A stretch of 33,079 nucleotides of DNA from 39-52-133 sp036523795. GTDB lineage: Bacteria; Pseudomonadota; Gammaproteobacteria; Burkholderiales; Gallionellaceae. Under the pieces are notes generated by a model. It was not told the DNA's origin. It was given only the letters and a program-made list of their open reading frames with translations, and made no database searches. The translations under genes and the position numbers were made by a program. Of the stretch, positions 16,434 to 25,026 are shown in pieces (position 1 is the first letter of the stretch; every line of letters starts with the position of its first letter). The DNA lies in assembly GCA_036523795.1 (NCBI GenBank), contig DATDDN010000173.1, forward strand, positions 1 through 33,079, written 5' to 3'.

Positions 16434-16679
16434 ATGACCTGGCACTGCTACCTGCTGCGCTGTGCCGACGATACGTTATATTGCGGCATCAGCAATGACC
16501 TGGAAAAACGCATTGCCGCGCACAATGCCGGCGAGGGGGCAAAATACACGCGCGGCCGTGCACCGGTGCAGCTGGTGTATGCCGAAGCGTGCGCAGACAA
16601 ATCCGCCGCACTCAAGCGCGAGCGGCAGATCAAGCGGCTGACGCGCGCGCAGAAACTGGCGCTGGCCGGCACGGGATGA
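16434..16679 (+). CDS. GIY-YIG nuclease superfamily protein (YhbQ/UPF0213-like)
   Basis: An 81-residue single-domain GIY-YIG protein: HCYLLRCADDTLYCGISND carries the GIY/YIG-equivalent pair (YLL...YCG), followed by R26, the helix with AHNAGEGAKYTRGR, and a KRERQIKRLTRAQK tail with the conserved Glu. Members are small DNA-cleaving or DNA-repair-linked proteins of uncertain role. GAGGG, from the repeat that ends lnt, lies about 4-5 bases before the ATG, so expression is likely tied to lnt. Confidence 0.9.
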   Translation: MTWHCYLLRCADDTLYCGISNDLEKRIAAHNAGEGAKYTRGRAPVQLVYAEACADKSAALKRERQIKRLTRAQKLALAGTG

Positions 16680-16692
16680 CAAGGGGGAAAGG

Positions 16693-18507
16693 ATGGCGAA
16701 CCGGAGCAACAGACTGAAACGCGCCGCATGGGCGGCGCTGCTGTGTGCGCTGATGCCGACCATCGCCTCCGCCGGCGTCAAGGAATACGTGCGCGACTAT
16801 ACCTATCAGGGGGCGCAATTCGATACGCGTGCCACCTGCCGCGTCAACGCCATCGACGGGGTCAAGCGCGAGCTGCTGGATGAGCTGGGCACCTATGTCG
16901 GCTCGGTGGTGAAGATTCACCAGGACTCGCTAGGCAACAACTACATGAGCCAGGACGTGGTCAACATCACTGCCGGCATCGTCGCACTCAAGCTGCTGGA
17001 CGAACGCTGGAACCAGCCGGCCTACTTCGTCAAAGCCAGCATGAAGGCCGATCCCGACGATGTCCTGAGCAAACTCAAGGCGATGCGCGCCGACCTCGAA
17101 ATGGAAAAGAGTCTGCGCGAATCCTATGAAGAGCTGCAGCAGGCGCGCAAGGAACTGGTTGAGCTGAAGGCACAGCTGGCCAGGCTGCACCCTGCCGCCA
17201 CCCCCAAACCAGAGCTGGCGCTGGCAGCCCCCAAGCCGGCTGCGCCGGAACCTGCGCTGGTGATGAAGCGCATGCAGCAGATGGAAGAGCAGGCGCAGCA
17301 GGAGGTGGCGAAGAATCGCGTAGAAGAAGCCGTTGCCCCGCCGCAGCCCGCCGCAATCGAGCCAATCAAGACCAGTCCCCCTCCGCGGAAAGCCAATGCC
17401 GACGCGCAGCGCGGCCAGCATGAGCTGGAACAGGCGCTGCAGGAGGAAAAGAACACTCCGCCACCTGCAGTGGTAATGCCGGTTGCCCCCATGCCTGTAC
17501 CAGCGCCGGTTGCGCAGCCCGTTGCCAAGCCACCGGCTGTACCGAGCGAGCCGGTCCTGGTGGCGAACTACCATCGGGTGGCGCAGACCATCGAGGTGGA
17601 GGAGGCATTCCAGGCTGCGCTGACGGCGAAAAGCAAAGGCGATTTCTCCACCATGTTCAGCGAGATGAATGCGCTGGCCAACAAGGGTTACGCTCAGGCA
17701 CAAGTGCGGCTGGGCTGGATGTATCAACGCGGCTTGGGCGTGCCACAGGATTTCCAGCAAGCGCACGCCTGGTACGAGAAAGCCAGGGCCAATGGCTCAC
17801 CCGATGCGATAGCGCATATTGGCAATTTGTACGAGTTGGGGCTGGGTGTAGAGAAGGATTACCTCAAGGCGGCTGCGCTATACCAGCAGGCCATTGATGC
17901 AGGCAGCGACCTGGGCTATTCCCACCTCGGCAGTTTGTACCTGACCGGGCGCGGCATGCCGTTCGACCGCGTAAAGGCGGCCGAATATTTCCGCGCCGGC
18001 ATGGAGAAGGGCAATTACGGTGCCATGGCCAAGCTGGCATTCCTCTACCAGCACGGCCGTGGTGGCCAGGAGCAGGACAAGCGCAAGGCGGTGGAGCTGT
18101 ATCAGCGGGCGATCGATCACGGCGATGCGCTGGCCATGGCCTGGCTGGGGCAGATGTATAACGAGGGCGACGGGCATTTGTCGGTGGATCACGACAAGGC
18201 ACTGTCGCTGTTGCTTGAAGCGCGGCGCTACAACCAGCCGCATGCCTTTGCCTTCCTGGGCTATATGTACGAGAACGGCTGGTCAGTCGGGCAGGATTAT
18301 GCCGAGGCTCGCCACCTGTATGAGCATGCAGCCAGCCTGGATGTGCCGTTTGCCGAGCTGCGTCTGGGCGTGCTGTATCGCGATGGTTCCGGCGTGCCAC
18401 GCGATCTGGAAAAGGCGACCTACTGGCTCAAGCGTGCTGCCAGCCACGGCAACGACAAGGCGGAGAAGGTGCTGAATCATCTGACCAACCGCCGTGCCAG
18501 GTTTTGA
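16693..18507 (+). CDS. Exported Sel1-repeat (TPR-like) protein with an N-terminal FlgT/LPP20-like domain
   Basis: A 604-residue protein with a signal peptide (cut near ASAG, residue 28-29). Residues 29-125 or so form a compact domain that looks like the FlgT-N/LPP20 type (tentative). A coiled coil (125-165), a Pro/Ala-rich linker (165-300) and seven Sel1 repeats of about 36 residues (from about 325 to 595, for example LGWMYQRGLGVPQD and LGVLYRDGSGVPRD) follow. Sel1 proteins act as protein-interaction scaffolds in the periplasm or envelope. AAGGGGGAAAGG precedes the ATG directly. It lies 13 bases after the GIY-YIG gene. Confidence 0.85.
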   Translation: MANRSNRLKRAAWAALLCALMPTIASAGVKEYVRDYTYQGAQFDTRATCRVNAIDGVKRELLDELGTYVGSVVKIHQDSLGNNYMSQDVVNITAGIVALKLLDERWNQPAYFVKASMKADPDDVLSKLKAMRADLEMEKSLRESYEELQQARKELVELKAQLARLHPAATPKPELALAAPKPAAPEPALVMKRMQQMEEQAQQEVAKNRVEEAVAPPQPAAIEPIKTSPPPRKANADAQRGQHELEQALQEEKNTPPPAVVMPVAPMPVPAPVAQPVAKPPAVPSEPVLVANYHRVAQTIEVEEAFQAALTAKSKGDFSTMFSEMNALANKGYAQAQVRLGWMYQRGLGVPQDFQQAHAWYEKARANGSPDAIAHIGNLYELGLGVEKDYLKAAALYQQAIDAGSDLGYSHLGSLYLTGRGMPFDRVKAAEYFRAGMEKGNYGAMAKLAFLYQHGRGGQEQDKRKAVELYQRAIDHGDALAMAWLGQMYNEGDGHLSVDHDKALSLLLEARRYNQPHAFAFLGYMYENGWSVGQDYAEARHLYEHAASLDVPFAELRLGVLYRDGSGVPRDLEKATYWLKRAASHGNDKAEKVLNHLTNRRARF

Positions 18508-18594
18508 GTATATTGTTGCCAGAGGCGGGATTGCAGCAGGCGTAACAAGTTATCGGGCGCATTGACGGTTGGTGGCTATTCGGGGAGAGATGAA

Positions 18595-19680
18595 TTGATC
18601 AATATATTCAAGTTTTGTCTTGCATTAATTCTGGCGGCGCTTGCCGCCACGGTTGCGGCAGAGGAGTCAGCGATCAGAGCCTATCCATTGCCGGATCATG
18701 GCTCGCTGCAATTGTCGGTTCCTGTTTCCTGGCGTGACCAGATGAGCCAGCGGCCGGATCGTCTGCCGCCGACCATCAAGTTTCGGCCGGACAACGGGCC
18801 GATGTTCGAAATCCTGATCACGCCCATCTATCCACCCGTGAGGAAGAGCTTACCGCCTGCGGATCCCCAGAAGCTGCGGGCGGGAGTTGAGGCCGTAGCG
18901 AATGAAGCGGCTTCCAATGCGGTCGAGAAAAAGATCGTCATTCAGGAGCTGCGGGCTGGTTCCGGCATAGGCTATTATTTTTCCGCGACCGACAAGGCAC
19001 TTGCCGCAGCTGGCAAAATACCGGAGCCTGATGACTACAAGTTCATGACGCAGGGTGTTTTCAGGTTTGACGACCTGGTGGCATCGTTTACCGTGCTGAC
19101 CAACGATGCAAGTGGAAACATTCGCTCCATGGCGCTCGACATGATCAAGAGTGCGAGACAGAGCCAGGCTGAGGCGAGTGCGGATCAACCAGACAGGCTC
19201 AAAATCAGGGAAGCAAACGGGAGCTACGAGCTGACGGTTCCGGTCAGCGAGCTGGTGATGACGATACCCGCACGCGGATTGTTGCCGGCGCCTGACAATG
19301 CTGCGGCAAGCGTCAATGGGCCGCGCTATTTCATGTTCGACGACAAGCAGAGTGGTTTGGTTGTTTCAGGCTGGTTCGAGCCTGCGCAAGCCTTCCAGGG
19401 AATTCGCAAATTCTGGGAGAGCGAAACCGCGGCATGGCAGCAGAAGGGCCTGCCCGCACCAAGGAATGTGGTCTTCGAAAAGATCGGGCAGTGGGATGCC
19501 ATTAGCTACGATATCCAGCTTCCTGCTGGCGGCAACTCGCACATTCGCGCGCACTGGCTGCAGGCAGGCACCTGGATTGATGTGCATTTGTCATACACGT
19601 CCCAACGGGTGAATGCCGCGGAAAGCAAAGCCAGGCTCCTGGCGATGCTCAAGGCCATTCAGGTACAGAAAAAGAAATAG
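18595..19680 (+). CDS. Exported protein of unknown function
   Basis: About 361 residues. TTG 18595 is chosen because GGGGAGA stands 6 bases upstream and the protein then opens with a short signal peptide (INIFKFCLALILAALAATVAAEE); a further in-frame TTG at 18562 would add 11 residues without a ribosome site. The mature protein has two similar beta-rich halves (LQLSVPVSWRDQ near the start, YELTVPVSELVMTIP in the middle) with no catalytic motif I recognise. The second half ends in a conserved-looking WIDVHLSYTSQ segment. It probably lies in the periplasm. Confidence 0.7.
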   Translation: MINIFKFCLALILAALAATVAAEESAIRAYPLPDHGSLQLSVPVSWRDQMSQRPDRLPPTIKFRPDNGPMFEILITPIYPPVRKSLPPADPQKLRAGVEAVANEAASNAVEKKIVIQELRAGSGIGYYFSATDKALAAAGKIPEPDDYKFMTQGVFRFDDLVASFTVLTNDASGNIRSMALDMIKSARQSQAEASADQPDRLKIREANGSYELTVPVSELVMTIPARGLLPAPDNAAASVNGPRYFMFDDKQSGLVVSGWFEPAQAFQGIRKFWESETAAWQQKGLPAPRNVVFEKIGQWDAISYDIQLPAGGNSHIRAHWLQAGTWIDVHLSYTSQRVNAAESKARLLAMLKAIQVQKKK

Positions 19681-19735
19681 GGGTGTCGCCTGGTGTTTTC
19701 CTGAGCGCGGCGGATCGCCGCTTCCGCACGGCGAC

Positions 19736-20026
19736 CTATTGCCACATCACATCGCAGTTCTGCTTTGCAGCCGCCGTCAGCAGCTCGATGATGGGCAGGG
19801 CGCGGTGTGCCATGCTGACGGGCGGCTCTTCGTCATCGCCATTGCTGGCGGCCGGCTGCTGCGCGGCCACGGCTGCCTTGAGCCGCTCCAGTGCGGCGGG
19901 CACATCGGCCGCGACGATGGCGCTGGGGATGGTGCCGCTATGCCCCATCATTTTCAGGATGGATTTGGCCACATCGCCAAACATGGTGATGTCGGCATAG
20001 GCTTTGGTGGTGAAGGTGACCAGCAT
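19736..20026 (-). CDS. DUF1840 domain protein
   Basis: A 96-residue protein of the DUF1840 family, common in betaproteobacteria and of unknown function. Typical features are MLVTFTTKAYADITMFGDVA, a GHSGTIPSAI segment, an Ala/Gln-rich linker, and a C-terminal helix ending NCDVMW. GGAG lies 6 bases before the ATG. It starts 30 bases after the thiopurine methyltransferase gene, probably on the same transcript. Confidence 0.88.
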   Translation of the reverse strand: MLVTFTTKAYADITMFGDVAKSILKMMGHSGTIPSAIVAADVPAALERLKAAVAAQQPAASNGDDEEPPVSMAHRALPIIELLTAAAKQNCDVMWQ

Positions 20027-20056
20027 GGTGTTCTCCGCGGATGGTCTGATTGTGGC

Positions 20057-20713
20057 TCAGCGCAAGGTGATCAGGAATACGCTCTCCACCAGGCGCGTCA
20101 TGCCGCGCTGCTTGAAGCGCGGATTCTCATCCAGCACATCGCTCTGGGTCAGCACGCGCACGTCCGCGTAATCGCGATACAGTGCAGTCACCTCGTCCGG
20201 CGTCACCGCAAAAGGCGGCCCGGACATCTGCTCCTGCGGGTAATCGAAGGTGATCAGCAGGATCTGGCAGCCGGAAGGCAGGATGCTGGCCAGGTGCTTG
20301 ACGTAGCGCGCACGCATTTCCGGCGGCAGCGCCACCATGGAGGCGCGGTCGTACACCGCGCTGACGTTGGACAGCTCGCGTTTGCCCAGGTCGAAGAAAT
20401 CACCGCACAGCAAGCGGATGCCATCGGCCTCGCAGCAGTCGAATTTGCCGCCGTCCAGCTCCAGCGGAGTCTGTCCGGCCTCATGGAAGAAATCCTTCAC
20501 CGCGATCGGGCTCAGCTCCACGCCCAGCACGGCGTGCGGCTGCTGGCGCAGCCAGTGCATGTCCTGGCTCTTGCCGCACAGCGGCACGAACACCACGCTG
20601 CCCGGCGCCAGCTTCAGCTGCGGCCAGTGGCGCTTCAGATAGGGATTGATGTCGTCCTGGTGAAAACCGGTCTCGGCTTTCTCCCAGCGTTCCAGCCAGA
20701 AGTCTTTTTCCAT
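20057..20713 (-). CDS. tpm: Thiopurine S-methyltransferase
   Basis: A 218-residue cytosolic SAM-dependent methyltransferase, normal length for bacterial Tpm, which methylates thiopurines and in some bacteria inorganic selenium or tellurium compounds. Seen: WLERWEKAETGFHQDDINP at the start, the SAM-binding loop VFVPLCGKSQDM, GVELSPIAV, CGDFFDL, and VYDRASMVALPPEMR. The upstream 50 bases are AT-rich and may hold the promoter, but no clear hexamer pair is visible. Confidence 0.93.
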   Translation of the reverse strand: MEKDFWLERWEKAETGFHQDDINPYLKRHWPQLKLAPGSVVFVPLCGKSQDMHWLRQQPHAVLGVELSPIAVKDFFHEAGQTPLELDGGKFDCCEADGIRLLCGDFFDLGKRELSNVSAVYDRASMVALPPEMRARYVKHLASILPSGCQILLITFDYPQEQMSGPPFAVTPDEVTALYRDYADVRVLTQSDVLDENPRFKQRGMTRLVESVFLITLR

Positions 20714-21218
20714 GTTCGCTCGCGGTGTTTTCAGAAGTTAAAAATATTGGTTTATTCGAAGAAATGTAACCCAAATTCCTGGCTGCGGTGCAAATGATAT
20801 TTAAGATGCGGATGTGCAGCCTGTGTCGGCCAGTATTATCGCAGGGTTTGGCGATGCAGGCGTCAGCTCGCTCAGGTCTTCAATTCAATTCTTGACACCC
20901 GCTTTTCCCTCCCCTAGAGTCAGCAACCATTGCGCAGCCGCTGCAGAACACTGATGCAGCGTACATCAGGACCAGCGGCTCACCAGACTGGAGGCTGGCG
21001 CAGTGGCGCATCCGCCCGGGTGTCCATCGCAACGCGGATTTGTTATTGAAGGGGAATAACATCGCTGCATGTCTCTACACGCCAGTTTTGCGCCACTTCG
21101 GCCAGTCCCCGTTCCCTCTGTATCCAGCCGTATGCCAATCGCATAAATCCGTGCTGCACTTCGGCAACATGACGCTGCATGCGGCTGCACCCCAACCTGT
21201 TCGACCAAGGAGGCTCGC
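20714..21218 (+). other. 505-base divergent intergenic region
   Basis: No convincing gene was seen. The left 90 bases are AT-rich and should drive the leftward tpm operon. The right half is a leader of about 290 bases between the predicted promoter at 20892 and the hydrolase-caspase gene. A TTG-started 60-codon frame there lacks a ribosome site. Confidence 0.5.
20892..20920 (+). promoter_or_regulatory. Sigma-70 promoter toward the hydrolase-caspase gene
   Basis: Perfect -35 TTGACA (20892-20897), 17-base spacer, -10 TAGAGT (20915-20920). Start predicted near 20927, giving an unusually long leader of about 290 bases. Confidence 0.6.
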
Positions 21219-22929
21219 ATGAGCAAACCCCTCTCCATCCTGTGTGTGCATGGCGTAGGCCACGGTGACCAGGACCCCGATCTGGCCAGCTCCTGGAGCG
21301 AGGCGATCAACAACGGGCTGATCGCGTGGGACCCGGCGCTCAAGGGCGAGGTGACATGCGACTTTCTCATGTACGACAAGCTGTTCGAGAAGACGCCACT
21401 CGACGCGACCGCGGCCTGTTCGAGCTGCCGGAGAAGATACGCTGGACCGCAGGCATGGTGGCGCAATGGGTGAGCGACGAGCAGCTGCGCGCCAGCGCGC
21501 GCGAGCTGATCCTCAAGAAGATGCAGTCGAAACATTACGACATCGTGTGCGCACACAGCCTGGGCTCGCTGCTGTGTTACGACACCTTCCTCCACCAGCC
21601 GTCTGCGATCGCGGACAGATACTTCGTTTCGTTCGGCTCGCAGATCGGCAACCCGTGCGTGCGCGACACCTTCGCCGGGCGCATTGCGCCGCTGGCCAAG
21701 GCCGCGAAGTGGTTCCACCTGTACAACCCGGACGACCACGTGTTCACCGCCGACATCCGCCTCGCCGCCGACAACTTCGAGGAGGTGGGCACGCAGTTCG
21801 ATGTGCCGGGCGACATGCTCAACCACAACCCCACCTGGTATCTCGGCCATGCCAACACCCGCGCCCAGGTGTGGCGCGCCGTCTCCGGCGCCAGGGTGCC
21901 GCGTGCGCTCAGCCGCAGCATGGACACCTTCCGCAGTCTGGCGCGCAAGCCCAACCGGCGCGCGCTGCTGATCGGCATCAACGACTATCCCGATCCCGCC
22001 AACCGCCTGGACGGCTGCGTCAACGACGTGTTCCTGATGAGCTCCGTGCTGCAGGAATGCGGCATCGCGCCCGACGACATTCGCGTGGTGCTGAACGAGC
22101 GCGCCACCGCGGCCGCATCCTCGATCGCATGCACTGGCTGCTGGATGGCGTGCAGCCGGGAGATGAGCGCGTGCTGTTCTATTCCGGCCACGGCGCGCAG
22201 ATGCCGGTGTATGGGCCAACCCGCGAAGCCGACCACATGGACGAATGTCTGGTGCCCTGGGATTTCGACTGGACGCCAGAGCATGCAGTCACCGACAAGC
22301 AGTTCCTCAACCTGTACAGCCAGCTGCCTTACGACTGCCACTTCGTCGCCATCTTCGACTGCTGCCATTCCGGCGGCATGACGCGCGAAGGCAGCCGCAA
22401 GGCGCGCGGCCTCATCCCGCCCGACGACATTCGCCACCGCGCCATGCGCTGGAACGCCGAACTGCAGATGTGGGAAGACCGCCCCCTGGTGAGCCCCAAC
22501 CCCTCGCTTGCCGTCAAGGGCACCGACTACCTGGGCAGCAGCGGCAGCTGCAACCGCATGTGCCGCGCCGTCAGCCTGCGTGGCCTGGAACGCACGCGCT
22601 ACGACGCCACCCGCCGCACCCTCAAGCACCACGGCCCCTACCTGCCGGTGATCATGGAAGCCTGCCAGGAAAACCAGCTCTCCTACGAATACCGCCACGG
22701 CACCCAGTCCTACGGCGCCTTCACCTACAGCCTCGCCGCCAGCCTGCGCGCCAGCCGCAAAGACAAGCTCAACCCCAGCTTCCAGCAGCTGGTGAGCGAA
22801 GTACAGGCGCGGCTCAAGCAGCTGAAATACGCGCAGACGCCCAACCTGGTGGGGCCGAAGAGCGTGCTCAAACAGGAGGTGCCGTGGGTGAGGCAGGGGG
22901 TGGTGAAGAGAAGGCGGGGGAAGAAATGA
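21219..22929 (+). pseudogene. Alpha/beta-hydrolase-caspase (peptidase C14) fusion, two frameshifts
   Basis: AAGGAGG stands 6 bases before ATG 21219. Read through two -1 shifts, near 21413 and near 22115, the gene would encode about 570 residues. The N-terminal part is a hydrolase/lipase-like domain: ILCVHGVGHGDQDPD and a nucleophile-elbow CAHSLGS with Ser at codon 21557-21559. From about 21955 a caspase domain begins (RRALLIGINDYPDPAN), with catalytic His in YSGHGAQ (22189-22191) and Cys in DCCHSGG (22363-22365). Both shifts fall in the same context, ACCGCGGCC, where one extra G restores a sensible frame (ATA-GLFELPEK and TAGR-ILDRMHW). Because all catalytic residues survive, sequencing or assembly error is at least as likely as real decay. 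Prokaryotic caspases act in regulated cell death and phage defence; that role here is inference. Confidence 0.8.
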
Positions 22930-23039
22930 GGACGCTTCACGGGGAGATTGCTGCGGTGATGTGGCTATGCTGCCTGCTGGCACCGGCAGGAATCTCGCCT
23001 GCCTTTAAAAGCGAGCAACACAGAGGGATGTGGCAATGA
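22926..23039 (+). CDS. Possible 37-residue hydrophobic peptide
   Basis: A small open frame with ATGA overlaps at both ends: its ATG overlaps the caspase stop, and its stop overlaps the ATG of the next membrane-protein gene. The middle is hydrophobic (IAAVMWLCCLLAPAGIS), which could be one membrane span. No strong ribosome site other than the GGGGAAGA stretch of the caspase gene end. It may act only as a coupling frame. Confidence 0.35.
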   Translation: MRTLHGEIAAVMWLCCLLAPAGISPAFKSEQHRGMWQ

Positions 23040-23506
23040 GCCAGGATGTTGCCCGTTTGATTGTCCCGATCGGGTTGATTCTTGCGGCCATATTTGTGTT
23101 GATACCCAGTGTGCCAAGGGTTGAGAGGGTGCGTTTCACCAGCGAGGTTTACAAATGGTCACTCGTGGCGGTCTTATCTACAATGCTTCTGTACAGCCTG
23201 GTCGTATTTTCATTGACCTTCAATATTCGCGCGCTTGAACCCGTTATTCTGCAGGGCACCCTGTTGCTCATGATTTACCACGAATACAAACATACACGGG
23301 TGCTGATCAAGTTATGGTGCAGCATGCTAATTGTGTCTGCCGTATTGGGGCTCATGTCCCTGTATTATGCTGACGAGATCAAGATCCCAGTACTGGCAGA
23401 CAATGTAATAAGTCTTGCGGTCGGAATGATTTTCCTTGTGTGGGCCGATCGGTACGTTCAAATTATCTTTGATGGCTATGACAAACCGCCGGGCGAACAA
23501 CAGTAA
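23036..23506 (+). CDS. Small four-helix membrane protein of unknown function
   Basis: A 156-residue protein with about four hydrophobic helices (near 8-28, 42-65, 72-85/95-115 and 120-145) and a short cytosolic tail. ATG 23036 is chosen, with AGAGGG about 8 bases before it; an in-frame GTG at 23030 is possible. Base composition is more AT-rich than the genes to its left. It follows the caspase fusion with only the 37-codon frame between, so a shared transcript is likely. No family is recognised. Confidence 0.65.
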   Translation: MSQDVARLIVPIGLILAAIFVLIPSVPRVERVRFTSEVYKWSLVAVLSTMLLYSLVVFSLTFNIRALEPVILQGTLLLMIYHEYKHTRVLIKLWCSMLIVSAVLGLMSLYYADEIKIPVLADNVISLAVGMIFLVWADRYVQIIFDGYDKPPGEQQ

Positions 23507-23540
23507 TTCTGGCGCTGATTGCTGTAACAGGCGGCGAGCT

Positions 23541-24158
23541 ATGCGCCGTGCCATTCTGTCGACGGCGTTTGTTCTATTGGCCGCGTGTGGTTGCAGCCAG
23601 AAGGAAGAGCCGGCTACGGATTCAAAAGTTGCTGCGTCGCTTGAAGCCTTCGCGAATCGGCGGATATATGCACGACTTGATCCGGCAATACTGAACAAGA
23701 TTCCAGACGCAGAGTTGGAGCAGGCGATCCTTGACTATGCCAGCAAGAAGCTTGAGGGTCACGATGATGGCGAAGAGGCCATTGTGGCGAACCTTCCGCC
23801 TGGCATCCGGGCGCTCTACCTGACGTGGACCGTAGAGGCGGAAGTCAACAATGGCGGTTTCAATCAATATTATTTCAATACCGACGGCAAATTTGCATCA
23901 GACGCAGTGCAAGCCTTCGAGTATTTTGGAGCCCACCAGCACGCGGCGCTGATGCGAGAGGCGAATGCTGTGCGAGCAAATGAAGCGAAATTGATGGACG
24001 CGTACAAGAAGAAGAGAACGCTAGAAGCCTTCTCTGAGTCGTATGAATACTCCAAGCTCGGACCTCTCGATGATCAATTCTACAAGCTGGACGAGAATCT
24101 CAGCCAGCTGCGAATCGAAAAAATTCGCAGGGCGCCTGAGCAGTTTTCCGGAGAGTAG
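23541..24158 (+). CDS. Lipoprotein with a DMP19/DUF4375-like domain
   Basis: A 205-residue protein. ATG 23541 gives a lipoprotein signal peptide with lipobox LLAAC. The mature part contains VEAEVNNGGFNQYYFN and DAVQAFEYFGAHQHAALM, which match the pattern of the DUF4375/DMP19 fold, often seen in small immunity-like or unknown proteins. The C-terminal third is charged and helical. It starts 34 bases after the membrane-protein gene, in a run of small AT-richer genes. No function can be assigned. Confidence 0.7.
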   Translation: MRRAILSTAFVLLAACGCSQKEEPATDSKVAASLEAFANRRIYARLDPAILNKIPDAELEQAILDYASKKLEGHDDGEEAIVANLPPGIRALYLTWTVEAEVNNGGFNQYYFNTDGKFASDAVQAFEYFGAHQHAALMREANAVRANEAKLMDAYKKKRTLEAFSESYEYSKLGPLDDQFYKLDENLSQLRIEKIRRAPEQFSGE

Positions 24159-24287
24159 CGAGAATGTTGTGTCAGTGCTTGCCTGGGTTCGCTCCGGAGC
24201 TTGAGTCCCGTGCGGCTCCGGCCGTCTACTGGCTCAATGCAGTATGCAAAGGTTGACTTTGATAAATATGCGCATGAAGGGAAGAAG

Positions 24288-24686
24288 ATGAACGTTGGGA
24301 AATTATTTGCCGTGTATATCGCTATTGTTCTGTGCGCCTTTTCGGCCGATAGTTTCGCGAATACACTAGGTTCTGCGCCCGATAATGCCGTTTCTATCCA
24401 AGGCCATTGGGAAGGATCGTGGCAGTATTCTGACGGCAGTTACAGTGAAAAATTCTCATTCGATCTGGATGAATCCGGGCAGAAGATTTCAGGGTCAGGG
24501 CTGGATGAAAAGAATGTGCCTGCAAAAGTCACAGGCGTCAGAAATGGCAAATCCATTACACTCAAAATTGTTCCCGAGAATGGAGACGCGCCGATAGCGT
24601 TTTCAGGTCAGGTGCAGACGAATGTCATTCGTGGTATCTGGGTCGTCGGCGGATCGTCTGGTCCATGGTCTGCCATCAAGAAATGA
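24288..24686 (+). CDS. Small exported protein of unknown function
   Basis: A 132-residue protein. ATG 24288 gives a typical signal peptide (VGKLFAVYIAIVLCAFSADSFA); the upstream in-frame ATG at 24201 would place the signal internally. GAAGG lies about 8 bases before the start. The mature protein of about 108 residues is rich in beta strands with Gly/Ser/Trp: QGHWEGSWQYSDGSYSE and VIRGIWVVGGSSGPW. That is the look of a small beta-barrel or lipocalin-like domain. No named family is recognised. Confidence 0.65.
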   Translation: MNVGKLFAVYIAIVLCAFSADSFANTLGSAPDNAVSIQGHWEGSWQYSDGSYSEKFSFDLDESGQKISGSGLDEKNVPAKVTGVRNGKSITLKIVPENGDAPIAFSGQVQTNVIRGIWVVGGSSGPWSAIKK

Positions 24687-25026
24687 GCGAAGAACAACTC
24701 AACCCACAGGACCCACCTGGACGATGAGTGAATGCCGGAAGCAACTCCACTGAAGTGGCCCTACGGCCGATGTCTCGTCCTCGGCCGTAGGGCCTATTCC
24801 TGCCGCCGTAGATTACGTCCGGTTTGAGCGTGAGATCAGACGTGGGCTGCAGATTGCGTGCCCGTTTACAGTTGGTTAATATGCCGACGGAATGTATAGA
24901 CCAATGGAAATTAGCGATCTTTATCTCATAAATAGAGAGATGATCCCACCGTTACTATGCTGCGAAGGTTCAGGCGCTGTTTGTGACCGAATATAGCAAG
25001 AGAAGAAATAGCCTCCTAGTAAAGGG
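24687..25026 (+). other. 340-base intergenic region
   Basis: Contains the hairpin at 24757-24794 and an AT-rich stretch (24870-25020) that probably carries the promoter of the HEPN gene; no gene was seen. Confidence 0.5.
24757..24794 (+). terminator. Strong hairpin, possible terminator
   Basis: A perfect 14-bp stem (24757-24770 with 24781-24794), 10-base loop. It is followed by TATTCC rather than a T run, so intrinsic termination is uncertain. Confidence 0.5.

Noticed and set aside
19613..20797. 394-codon + strand frame
   Set aside because: Antisense to DUF1840 and tpm, both well supported.
21040..21222. 60-codon TTG-started frame before the hydrolase-caspase gene
   Set aside because: No ribosome site and no protein-like features; more likely leader RNA.
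20966..22219. 417-codon - strand frame
   Set aside because: Antisense to the hydrolase-caspase gene, which has catalytic motifs and a good ribosome site.
24174..24240. GGGTTCGCTCC stretch as a tRNA T-loop
   Set aside because: No matching acceptor or anticodon arms could be built around it.
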